From Lonicera japonica (Eukaryota > Streptophyta > Magnoliopsida > Dipsacales > Caprifoliaceae): DNA of 64,000 bases. Numbering within the stretch: the first letter of the stretch is position 1; each line of letters begins with the position of its first letter. The stretch lies in the NCBI GenBank assembly GCA_021464415.1, contig CM038468.1:1178001-1242000 (forward strand). Reading direction: 5' to 3'. Shown piece after piece: positions 1 through 12,100 of the stretch. A model generated the notes under the pieces. It ran no database searches. It worked only from the letters and a program-made list of their open reading frames with translations, and was not told where the DNA came from. Both the position numbers and the translations under genes were made by a program.

Positions 1-1
1 A

Positions 2-133
2 CCTTCGAATGTGGTGGTTAAAATTGAGGACGTAGTTAGCACATTTGTGGAATACCTCATTGATCCATTGTTACCTTCCTATATGGTAGAGGAAGCTCCT
101 TTGATTGTTAAACAGCAAAACGTCGCAAAACAG
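2..133 (+). CDS. Exon 1 (partial) of the dsRBD-like gene
   Basis: Reading frame 2 is open from the window edge ([19 protein letters not shown]) to CAG at 131-133, then a GT donor. It joins exon 2 in phase 0. The upstream boundary is not in the window. Confidence 0.7.
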
Positions 134-3100
134 GTGCTGCTTTTTGCTTATGTAGCTGTTCAAGCCTAACTTTGAACTAATTGATTTAATGTGACTTCTA
201 TTCTATACTTGCCCTGTGTTTTTAGATTTACTCCTTTCCCCATCAATAATTGTTTATGGAATGGTTGACAGCAAACGCAGCTTGAATCCACAGCTCTCCT
301 ACGTAACCAGATTTTTATTGGGGATATATGCTGTTTAGAAGAAGTATAATTTGAATTTGTTAAATTCTTAAACCTTGGAGATTATATAAATAGAGAATGG
401 CTATTGGCACTCCAAATATGTCTGCAATCCAAAATACATCAATTATCTTCTATATATATTATTAAACACATCAGGGCATTTGGTGTGTCTATTAAATTAC
501 CGGAATACCCTTCATGTTTTATAAAAGAAAATAAAAAGTTATTACTAGATTCGGGATTTGAAACCTATGGTATGAATTTTTCCACTCAACCAAACACTAT
601 ATAACATGTTTTTAAAGTGTTTAAAGTCTTTAAGTAAGATTATGGATTACCTGGTAACATTTATATATTGCATGTGCATCACGTGTGTCACGGGTTCTAT
701 TGTAAATAAAGTGTCCCTAAAAAAAGTAGAAAAGTATCACTTAAAATTATATTGCAGTGCTACTAGCCATGCCTAGATTAATGTTGTGTTCGAGATTTTT
801 AAGTAGATCGAGTTCTTATAGTTCTTTGTACACACTATAGGAATGTGCTTTCCCCTTTTACTTATAATTATTTGTGTCTAAATTATAGCTACAATTGTAT
901 GTCACCCACATTTTGGTTGGCAAAAGGGAAGTTGGAGTTATTTTCTAATGCCTTTTGTCATGTAAAAGCTTTTGGTACTAATTAGAAACTAGAATTTTGA
1001 AGATTTAGGCGTGTTTATTTATTTGATATGTTCTTCATGATAATAAAGTTTTGTCGACTGTGAATGAGAACAAAGGGAACAGAGAAATGGAAATATCATT
1101 GAATGAATCGATATCATTTAGGGAATTGCTATTGCCAGAGCAATGTGTGGTGCTTAAAGCATAACGTACAAGCATATGTATGCGTACACTGCTCTGGCAA
1201 TAGCAATAATATCTAATAAATCCACCTTTTTTGGTAACAAGTCAGTTTTATAGAGAAACAGAACACATACAGATTACGAAGGGCTCACCTCAGGGGGATT
1301 ACACCAATAATATTCTTTCATCTATCTATGCCTCAGTTCTTACAAGTTAACCAATTGGCATAGGTCCTCTTAGAAGTCCAACGCCAAACTCTAGCTCTAC
1401 ATGAGATTCAATCCTTTGAATCACTCGATGCTTAGTTTTAATCTTGTGACTGAAAATTATCTGATTCCTCTTTTGACATATGCATTACACTGAGACAGAT
1501 AAAGCTATTATCCCCACCCTTGTAGCTAAAGAAGTCCTCTTAAAATTAACCATTAAAAGACTTGCCAAAGTGGCTCTAAGACCTGGAAACTTACTCAAAA
1601 GGCTCCACTACTTGGATTAAATCCCTAAATTTAATTTTCTCACAGGTCACAAAAAAGTGTCCTCTGCAAATTTTATATGAGAAATTGTATAGTCTCTGCC
1701 ATTTCCAAAACCCTCAATTTATTTTTTAATCTAAACTCGTCCCCATTAATGTACTCAAAGTGTCTTGCCACTAGAACAAATGGGAAAGGGGAAAGAGGAT
1801 CCACTTGCCTTATTCCCGTAGAAATCTCTAAAATTTCCCCATGGTTCTTCTTTAACCGTAACTGAACAACTAACTGAAGAACGTCACCCCATGCAATTTA
1901 CTGGACCTTGCATAAACCAGAGCTCTGACACCATGTTATAAGCCATTTCTCCCAACAGCTTAAACTGTTAGGTAGCAGACCAACAATGTATAGCATGATC
2001 TCAAACAGACAAAGCCGTTGTGTTAATGGGAGCTCTGATACCATGTTAGAAACCATCTCACCCAAAAGCTTAAGCTGTTAGGTAGTGGGCCAACAATATA
2101 TATCATGCTCTTCAACAGTGATGTTTGTTGAAAATATTTATATGTTTTAAACACAGTGTGTGTTTAATTTTGGCTGAAATTAACGGAGGAAAATACCGTT
2201 TTTTGCAATATGACCAAAATGACCTTACACAAAGTCATGTGCCACGCAAATGCATTAAATTTAACTGCCAAATTGGACGAAATGGTCAAAGTTGTACTCA
2301 CTCCGAAGTTAATGACCAAAGTGGTTCATTTTAAAGTTTGACGGTCATAATAGTACTAGATAAAAAGTTTAGTGACCCTTTGGGTTGTTTACTCTTTTAT
2401 TTATGGTATTTATATTAGTTATGGTATTGTTTATTTGTTTTGGTCAAAACGTACCATATATAGATATTTTACTTATGGAATATTTCCTTAGTTATTTATT
2501 TCCTTTACTTTTCTTTTATTTGTTTTATCTCAGGATTTAGTTTGTGTCCTATATATATCCATTTTGGGAGTCTTTGTAATCAGACGATCATCAATATAAC
2601 TTTCATTCTACTTTCCTCTTCATTTATTGTCTCATATACAATTCAACTTGGTATCAAAGCTTTCTTTAAAAGATCCTCCTCTTCTGCTATGGGCGACCGA
2701 TCTTGTCCGCCGGACGGGATTCTCCTGTTTGTGTCAGTCCCATCTCAGTTTTCAACGTAGCGAACAATAAATTAATACTATTATGTGAACAGTACATAAC
2801 TACATTTTATACACTAATGCAACAGAAGATGATTACAGCCTACTGTTTTAAATGCTTGTTTTGGTTCTACTGCTGATTTCCTTCAGATGTATGCTGTCGT
2901 TTTACTCTACAACTACTACCAGAGAAAACTAAATCCAGAATCAGAGTTTGTAAATTCCGAGATATTTTGCAATTTGGTTGTAACTTTGAGACCGAGTTTG
3001 AAGCCATACATGAAAATCATGGATCTGCCTGATAATAAAGAGCCAGATGGCCCGGTAAATGAACTCTCACTAACAAAGAAAACAATCGTTCATGCATGTA

Positions 3101-6100
3101 ATGTATCTTTGGCTCTAGATGCTTCTAAAGATTCTCCATACACAGAGAAGTGGCCAATTTCCAAGGTTGCAGTTTTATTAGTTGACTCGAGCAAAGAGAA
3201 TTGCTTCATGCAATTTGGTTCTATCACCCAGGGGGTGTGGTCGGTCATTGAAAAAGATGTTGATTTCTCCAATATCAGTTCGGAAAGTGAAGAGGTGGGC
3301 AAACATATTAGCAAAAAGAAAAGAATTACAAGAAAAACATCGAGGGAGGAGATGGATGCTGATGAAACTGGCCTTCAGGAGGTCGCTTTTTTAGCTGTTA
3401 AGGAGGCAGCAGGTATGTTATCTTTGGTAACCTGAGAAAACTTTTTGCAGAGAATGTAGGGTGGTACTATTGCCAAAGCAATGTACAACATTAGAAGCAT
3501 ACAATACAACTTCTCAAAGCAATACTATGTTTTGGCAAAATTAATTGCTTTGACAATAGGGTTACCCAAAATGTAATGCATGAAATTCTGATGTTCTACT
3601 TTTAAATTTTGTACCAACAACTCATTAGCAGATGTTTACATGGAGAGCATTTGGCATTTGCTCCTCTTTAATTTTGGAGAAATTCTTTTTGGGCTTACTA
3701 GTTAAATTTGTCCCCCTTTAAGTTTTTCGGAAAAAATACACTTTGTCAAGTCCCTTTATGTATACTCCTGTCCCAAAAGATTGTGTGAGTGAATTGTGAA
3801 CAATCAACTGCTTCACCTCTCTATTATATATGCCCATCATAATTGGGCAATGTAGAAGATTGTGCAAACTAAATTCATAAGCCATCACTAGACATCAGTC
3901 CATCTGTTCCTGGGCCATCATTTGCTTCAAAACTTGTAGCTCTTGTAGTGGGAGTGCTCCATAATACACCGTGGCTGTGCCTAAGGGCATATTGGTTGAA
4001 GTAGATTCTTCTTTTTGATCAATGAAACCCCCCCTTCCCAAACTGTACAATCTTCTTCCAAAGCATACAGCTTTCTGGATGTAGATGATGATATCTATAC
4101 ATATGGATCTTATATTTATCATACAGGGAAACATCTGAATCTACTGAATCGCTCATGTCGTGATCTTCTACCCCTGTTCCCCCCCCCCCCCCCCCCCCCC
4201 CCCCAATTCCTCCTTTTATTACGAGAGCTTGCTGATGCTTGGATATGATTATTAAATTTGAAACAGGAATTGATCGAGCTGACCTTATGGTTATGGAGAG
4301 CCATACAACATATTCTCTAACTAAAGAGAAAACAGCTACACGCTTTTTTATAGTGCAATGGACCGAATCAAAATCATTCAAGAGAGAATGCCAATTCCCT
4401 TTAAAAGATGCTATTAAGAGGTTGGTTGGTTCTTATTACTTCCGATTCTTTTGCTAAGCACATGAAAGAGGCAAATTTTGGACACTGACACAAGGACCAA
4501 TATAAATGTCAATTTGACTATTGAATCTTTACTCATCCTTAAGTCTTTAATATATATCTGATTCTGTATCATGATTCAATTGAAAAGCTTATCTCAATAC
4601 ATTTGTGTTTACTCTCTTTTATTGTGCAATTCAAATCCTATTATTTGCATCATATACTGGATGACTGATTATAAATAACCCGATTTCACTTCTTTTAAGA
4701 GCTAAATAAGTTATTAAACGCGCAGCAAACTGCAGGTGTGAAGCTGAATGTGCGTTTGATCTCAAGTAGCTTTCATAAGTCACTTCAGATATTTAGTTTT
4801 ATGATAGCTAAAAAATTATTACTGTGGACTTTGCTTTCTTTTGTTCTGATCAAGCATTTTTATTTTGCTATCTGTAGCATGCGAGGACCTTTGCTCAAAA
4901 CGATTGATGGACATTGGTTGGTGTCAGATGTCGTTGAGCATTTTAATGCGCTTCCATATGCTGGGATTATGTCAGACTGGTTTTCGAGGTACATTCATCT
5001 CCATCTATTATACTATTTCATTTGGCACCTTTTGTCTAATATGCATTATTCTCAAATCATATATTTTCTTGTTCTATGGATTTATGTAAGCACTCCTGTT
5101 TTCTTCTATAAATAACAATATATGGAATGTAGCACCGCCAATTTCCTCTCTTCCCGGTCTTATCTTCTATAGAATCAATGAATCTTTGTATCGCAGTTGT
5201 TTTTCTAGTTTCTATCATGTCAAATTGTTATGCTATTTACTGTTATATGATAAAGTATAAGTTTACCAAGTCCAACACATCTCTCTCTCTCTCTCTCGGT
5301 GCTTACAGTCGCTTCGCTCACTGAATCTCGCTTAAGTATTGCTGTCTATTTATGTTTCAGAAACCATCTATTTGTGGTTCAGAAACAATGCACTCTAGTT
5401 TGTCATGTTTGTCTTACATGCTGGATTATTAAATGTTGCAGAATGGTGCTTTCGAAAAGTTTGCAAAACCGGAGTTCTACATTGGAAAATAACGTAGATA
5501 CCAAGGGCTCTCAGTGGACAGAGAATATGTCTCACAAAGAAGTTAGTGAAACCAAGCAACTGTTCTCCGATAGTACGCAAAATTCAGAGGTGGGACTGGT
5601 CAACAACAGCTCTCAGAAGATAGACAACCCTTGTGACAAAGAGGTTACTATAAGCAGGGGTAAATCTGATAGAAGTTATTGCATTATGAAGTCTACTGGT
5701 GAAAAGGTTATTGAAAACAGAGAATCTGATAGAATTTCTGGCTTCTCAGATTCATGTGGTAATAATGAATCTCCGAAGCAGAAAGACGGTAATGGATGCC
5801 AAAAGATTGGCTTGTTCGATTCTTCAAGTGGGCCGCACATTATGGATGTGGATGACATTTGTGTTGCTCACCATGACAAAGTTGAAAAAAGAGAGAGTAC
5901 AGAAATGCCAGTAAAAGCTCGCCATAATGAGAAACGGAAGACCTATTCAACAGAGAGTGATATAAATGACATGACTGGTGGTTCCAAGGTTAAGGTGAAA
6001 CTACCTTTTCTATATTTAAGTTATGATATAATTATTATATTTTTCTTCTTATTCTAACTCTATTATGATTAAAGTTCCTCTATTTGTTGCTATTCACAAC

Positions 6101-9100
6101 TGCGAAGTTCACAAATTGAAAGAGGACTTTAGGTGCACTAAGTAGTTTGAAATGCGGCTTAGGTGAATTGGGTTCTACTATACAGAAATAAAAGTGAATG
6201 TTTGATGATAAGCTACCACATAGAGAAGAAGGGTAGAAAGACGATGATTACGTAGGCCCGATGCAAGATTTCGACAATGCCTTTAATAGTATTCAGCCTC
6301 AACGACAAATTTTCAAATGGTCCTGTTGGTCGAAAAACAACCCTAGGAGGGGGGGGGGGTTAATAGGGTTTTAAACACTAATTGATGATTTAAAAAGTTT
6401 TTAAGATATTGTATAAAAAGAAAATACAAAACTATATATCAAGGAAACATACAAAGTAATCAAGAAATAATAAGAACAAATATGAACTATGATAATTAGA
6501 GAGCTTGAGTTTATAATGATAAAACCGAATGAGCCAATGACGTTTTGTTTATGCAGTTCGGTTGTTTAGACCATACATCCGCGCTCGAGTAGTTCCCTTG
6601 AGAAATTCCACTAATTAATTTTTTTACGGGTGAAAATAAAACCTTCATACAAAGTGTAATTCTTCTCACTACACTTCTCACGAAAACATTCTTGCGTAAA
6701 CAATGGGAAAACCCTCTCAAATAAATAATAAGATTGAATGGTGACACACACCAATGATGTTTACTAACTCTATTAAAGTGTTTTGTAAAGATACAATGAT
6801 GAAACTCACTTCTCGAGTTAAAGAGATTTGATCAAAGAATAGAGAAATAAATTGCTCAAATCAAATAGACAAGTTTTGCACTTTGAAATCAATGAAAATG
6901 ATGCTTAAGATCAAGATGAAGTTCAAGATTGATTTCTAGATGAATGAGATGATTTGAAAGTGTTTTTCAAGTTTATAAATACCCCAAAAAAAGATTAACA
7001 AATTATAGCCAGTTGAGAGAAAATATGACCGTTCTAGAAAATTTTGGGAGGAAAAACACTTAACCCAAACTGCCAGGGCAGAACAGCCTACTGTTGGCCC
7101 CCAAACAGCATGTTGTTGAGTACCACAGCCTGCTGCCTGTTTTGCCTGGGTAGACAACATTTCATAGCCTTTAAGCCTATAGCATATTAAACCTTCAAAT
7201 CTCATTAATAACTTACGCCAACTTTTTTTTTTTTTATGAAGTCCTCTTTGTCCAATTAAGGGCAAAAGAGTGATAGCATAAATAACAAAAAAAGAGGGGG
7301 AGATACAACAAAGGCCATCTCCAAGGCCAACACAAAGAAATTACCTAAATTGACTAATGGACTAAAACTAAGCTTTAAAGTCCACTAACCAATTCAAAAA
7401 AAAGCAGCCAAAGACTAAACAAAAAGGTCACCATAAAGAATAAGAAAATGCCAAAACAGGAAGGCAAGAGAGGAAGCAAACTAGCCAGAAAATACAGGAA
7501 AAAAAAAAAGCTGTCAGGAACAGGTCTGAAGGGCAACAACAACCTGCCAAAAAACACAATCCTGAGCTTCAGCAAAAAGAGCAGCAAACTGGTCAGTAAC
7601 CACACCAAGAATTAAAGGCAGAAACCCCAAAACCAAGCTGCATAAATAAGCTAAAAACTGAGTGATTGATCCTGGCTGACTTCAGCAGTAGAAGGAGCTG
7701 TAGCAGTTGCCTTTGTTGTGGCTGGTTGTTTGTCCATTTGATGTTGAGCATACACACACACTTTCCATGTTTTAGATTGTGCTTCAGTGGGGTCTGCAAC
7801 AACTTCTCTCATTTCAAGGGGATTTTTCAATGCAACATTGGTAGTAGCAATTTCTTTTCTTTTCTTTTGATCAGCCAATAGTACTTGCCATTGGTACTCA
7901 TCTGGATCATGTCTAGAAATGGTAGTGCTAAGTTTGAAAAGCCTAAAAATAGCATTGGCTTTTCTTTTTGCTGCTTTTAACATTTTCTTTTATTTGTGCA
8001 AAGGCAAAACTGTTGTTGCACCTTTTTTCCTTTGAGCTCTGGTCTTAATGGGGGAAGGAATGTGTTCAGAAGCATTAGATCCTGAATTATTGTTAACATT
8101 TGAAGATGGCTGAGAGGTGGAGGAAGGGTGATGGTGAGATTTTGAATGAAGGTTGTTTTCATGGTGAGATTCTGAATGAAGGAATAAGTTAATGCAACCA
8201 TCATTGTTGGAGTGCCTAGCAATAGCTGCCTCAAACTGTGCATCAGCTAAGGCTTCCCTAGACTGAATTGGATCATCCTCAGTCATATTAGCCCAATTAA
8301 GAGCTTCATTTACATTGAGTTTTGGGCACTCAAACAGAGCTTCATTCAATTTGCCATTAGAAGGAGTTGCAGCATGGAATTGGACATTGTTAAATATTAT
8401 GTATAGGTTTATATTAGCTGTATAGATTCCTAAGTTAGATAGTTTCCTAAGTGAGATAGTTTCCTAGTTTAATAGCAATTCCTCTTGTATAAATAGATGT
8501 TCTCATTATTGTAAATCAATATAACAATTTCTTCTTATTCTCTCACATGGTATTAGAGGAATAGTGAGAAAAACCCTATTATAATCTTGTGTCTGCTGTG
8601 TTTTTCGTTCCAGCATACATCTCACCAAACCCTAGCCGCCAACAACCAAGGAGTCATCCAAACCCTAGTTGTTTCGCGTGTATCCTACCTCTTTCACATC
8701 ACACCACCCACACAAAGGTGGTCGAAAATCCCAGACGAGCCCACGCCGGAAAAATCACCGAAAAATTCTATCTCACGCACTCCCACGCGCCACTGTTGTC
8801 CTGCGCGTAAGATCCACGGGCCACCGCTTCCAGACGCGCATGTAGGCGCGTGAACAGTCGACTCTCCTCCAAAATTTCCAGATTCCCTTTTGGCTCGAAT
8901 CCTACTGTTTTCAGTATTTTTTTGGTATTTTTTGCCCTTTACATCCTTACTTGTGTTCATTCTTAATGAATAATCCAACTAATATGTTGCCTAACAAATA
9001 TTTCCTAAGTTTTGCGACCACTCCTATCATATGTTCTGAAAAATTGAAGGGTCCCAATAATTATATGTCATGGTCTGCCTCTATTGAATTATGGTTTATG

Positions 9101-12100
9101 GGCCAGGGTTATGAAGAACACTTAGTAAAACGTGTTACTGATATTGTTGAAAAAGAACAGCCGCAATGGAAACAAATTGATGCTTTTTTGTGCAATGTTC
9201 TATGGCAATCTATTGATTAAAGTCTTGTTGGCCAATACCGTCCTTATCGCACTTGTTATGAGGTGTGGCAAAAGCAATGTTTTAAATAGCGATAGCGCGA
9301 GTAATAGCGTTTTGGTTCCAGAAGCGCGTAGCGCAAATAGCGTAGCGTATAGCGTAAGCTATTCGGAACTCCAATAGCGTAATAATTAAAAAAAATAAAA
9401 AATAATAATATACTAAAGAATATTAGTAAAAATTCATTAAAACACTTCAAATAACAATAACACTAAAATTAAAATTCAAACACATCAAGGTCTAAAGTTT
9501 AGGACTCAGCCATCAAATAAAATAAGCTTAGGGCTCAGCCACAAATAAAACAGCCTGGCCTCAGTTCTAAAGTTTAGGGCTCAGCCACCAAATAAAACAA
9601 GCCTAGGGCTCAGCCACAAATAAAACAAGCCTAGGGCTCAGCCACAAATAAAACAAGCCTAGGGCTCAACCACAAATAAAACCAACCTACTAATAAAGCG
9701 AGCCTAGGGCTCAAGAAAAACCTTTTTATGGAGAGTCGAAACACAAACAGAGGAGAGACTATGTCTGGGAGGAGAGACGACACGAACAGAGGAGAGAGAG
9801 ACGACACGAACAGAGGAGAGGAGAGACGACGAACAGAGATGGAGAAGCAGCAACGAAGAACGACAGAGAGGAGAGACGACGTGCAGAGCAGCGTCGACGG
9901 AGGCTGTGAGACGTCGGAGAGAGAACAGAGGAGAGACGACGTGCCTAGGAGAGTCGACGGCTGGAGGAGAAAATAACGTACGTTTTCTCAAATGTATTTG
10001 ACCTACCTTTTCCCTTTCTCAAATAGCGTACGTTTTCTCCAAAAACGTGAATAGCGTACGCTATTCACGCTATAGCGTGCCACATCAGCCAAATACCTAC
10101 GCTTTTTGTTCCATACGCAATTCTGAGCCCGCTACGTAGCGTTGGGGTGAAAATCTGCGCTATAGCGCGCTACGTTGCGCGCGAACTTACGCTATTCAAA
10201 ACACTGGGCAAAAGGCTAAGAAACTTTATTCAAATGACATTAATCGTCTTTATACTGTTGTCTCCCATATGAAGACGATTAAGAAACAGGATCATGATAT
10301 GCAACAATATCTAGGCCAAATTGAGACTCTTCAATAGGAATTTATGAGTTGATGCCCCTGTCAACTAATGTTACGCAACAAGAAACAGTTCGTGGAAAGT
10401 TTTTTATGGTTCTTGCACTAGCAGGGTTGCCCACTGAACTTGATTCAGTTCGCAATCAAATTATGGCGAATCCTGGGGTTCTTACTATGGATACGATCTT
10501 TGAGCAGTTGATTTGTATTTCCGCACCTCTAAGCATCCCAAGCAATTCTACCGCTTCCACTGATTCTGCTATACTAGCCTCTCAAGTGACTCCTCGACGG
10601 GATAGTAAAGGCGGACAACGAGGTCGAACTCGCCCCAAATGTACTCATTGCAATAATCAGGGCCATACAATAGATCGTTGCTACAAGCTTCATGGCTATC
10701 CGCCTAAGGTCGCCAACATTTCACAATATGATCCATCCTCTGGGGATACACCCGGGACTATGACTGTACCTGCTACTGAGTATGCTGCATTTCAGAAATT
10801 TAAAGGAGTAAACTACCCTAATGGCCCTTGAACTATTGGGTTAGTGTCACTTTGGCCCCTAAACTAAAAAACGCGCCACTTTGGCCCTTGAACTATTAGC
10901 GAGTTTCATGTTGGCCCTTCCGTCCACAATTTTCGTTAAATTGGACGGAAATAAGGGACATTTTTGTTATTTTAATTAAAAATATTTTAGTTAGATATTT
11001 TTTTAAGTTGGTTCAAGTAAAAAACCGGTTTGATTTTTTTTGACATTGGTTTAAAGCTTTTTTGGATCTAAAAGTTTGGTTTTTTTAAATCCATCACCAT
11101 CATCCTTATATCTCCACCACCACCACCCTTATACCTCCATTACCACCACTAAATTTAAGAAACCCCCAAATTTCTTCTCTCATACACATACACACACATA
11201 TACATCATACATACACACACAGCCATTGCCACATCCACCTCCGGCCACCTACTCCACCAGGACGGCATTGCCATCACAATTACAATATGTTTATCTCTCT
11301 AAAAACCTCATATTGTCTCTTTCCACCCACATCATCTACCCACGATTGCCATAACCGAGAACTAATATCTCTCCTCAACCACCCATAGCCATCGCCGCAC
11401 CACCCACGCAATCAACCACCCACCGCCACCGCCACTGCCACCCCACCGCCACGACTGCCATAACCCATAACAAATCTTTCTCTCCTCAATATTCGACAAC
11501 CACCAACAAGAACATTGGTTTGTGAATCTCACTCTCTTTCTTACAATCTTAGATCTGTGAACCTAGATCTATAAGATCTGTGTGTGTGAGAAAGAAAAAG
11601 GTGAGGGTTTTAGAGAGAGAAATAGATAGTGATGTTGGTGTCATCGTTATTGTGGTGGTGGAGGAGGTGGCAATGGTGGAGAGATAGAGGTGGCCGGGGG
11701 TGGCAATGGTTGGGAGATGGAGGTGGCCGGTGGTGTATGTCTATGTGTGTGTGTATGAGAGAGAAAGGGAATTTGATCCTTATAAAAAAGACCATTTTAA
11801 TTAAAGTTGTTTTAAAAAGAATTACCTGAAATACCAAAAATGTCCCTCATTTCCATCTAACTTAACGGAAATTGTGGACGGAAGGGCCAACATGAAACTC
11901 GCTAATAGTTCAAGGGCCAAAGTGGCGCGTTTTTTAGTTTAGGGGCCAAAGTGACACTAACCCAATAGTTCAAGGGCCATTAGGGTAGTTTACTCAATTT
12001 AAAGAGAGTAACCAGTCATCAGCCATAACCTCAACCAGTCAAATTGGTAATCATATTGCTTGCATCTCTCAATCATCCTCTCTTGGGCCATGGGTTCTTG

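Noticed and set aside
1125..1207. A microRNA precursor
   Set aside because: A second, related fold-back 2.3 kb away makes a small transposon more likely; no small-RNA data.
2887..3435. A separate single-exon gene starting at the ATG at 2887
   Set aside because: The exon is preceded by a good acceptor, the upstream exon joins in phase, and downstream phases agree with a multi-exon gene; the stop at 3,433 lies in the intron.
4019..4381. Minus-strand frame with a poly-glycine tract, and its proline-rich + strand partner
   Set aside because: Both exist only because of the 26-base poly-C run in an intron; no flanking similarity or conserved start.
7375..7608. Leu/Phe-rich minus-strand frame, possible membrane protein
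   Set aside because: Lies in the 3' end of the LINE close to its poly-A tail; composition is due to T-rich sequence.
9704..9991. Open frames on both strands in the AGAGGAGAGACGACG region
   Set aside because: Low-complexity minisatellite inside a hAT element keeps several frames open at once.
11076..11837. His/Thr/Pro-rich and Trp-rich frames inside the Mutator-type element
   Set aside because: CA and GTGG simple repeats; no transposase or known domain.
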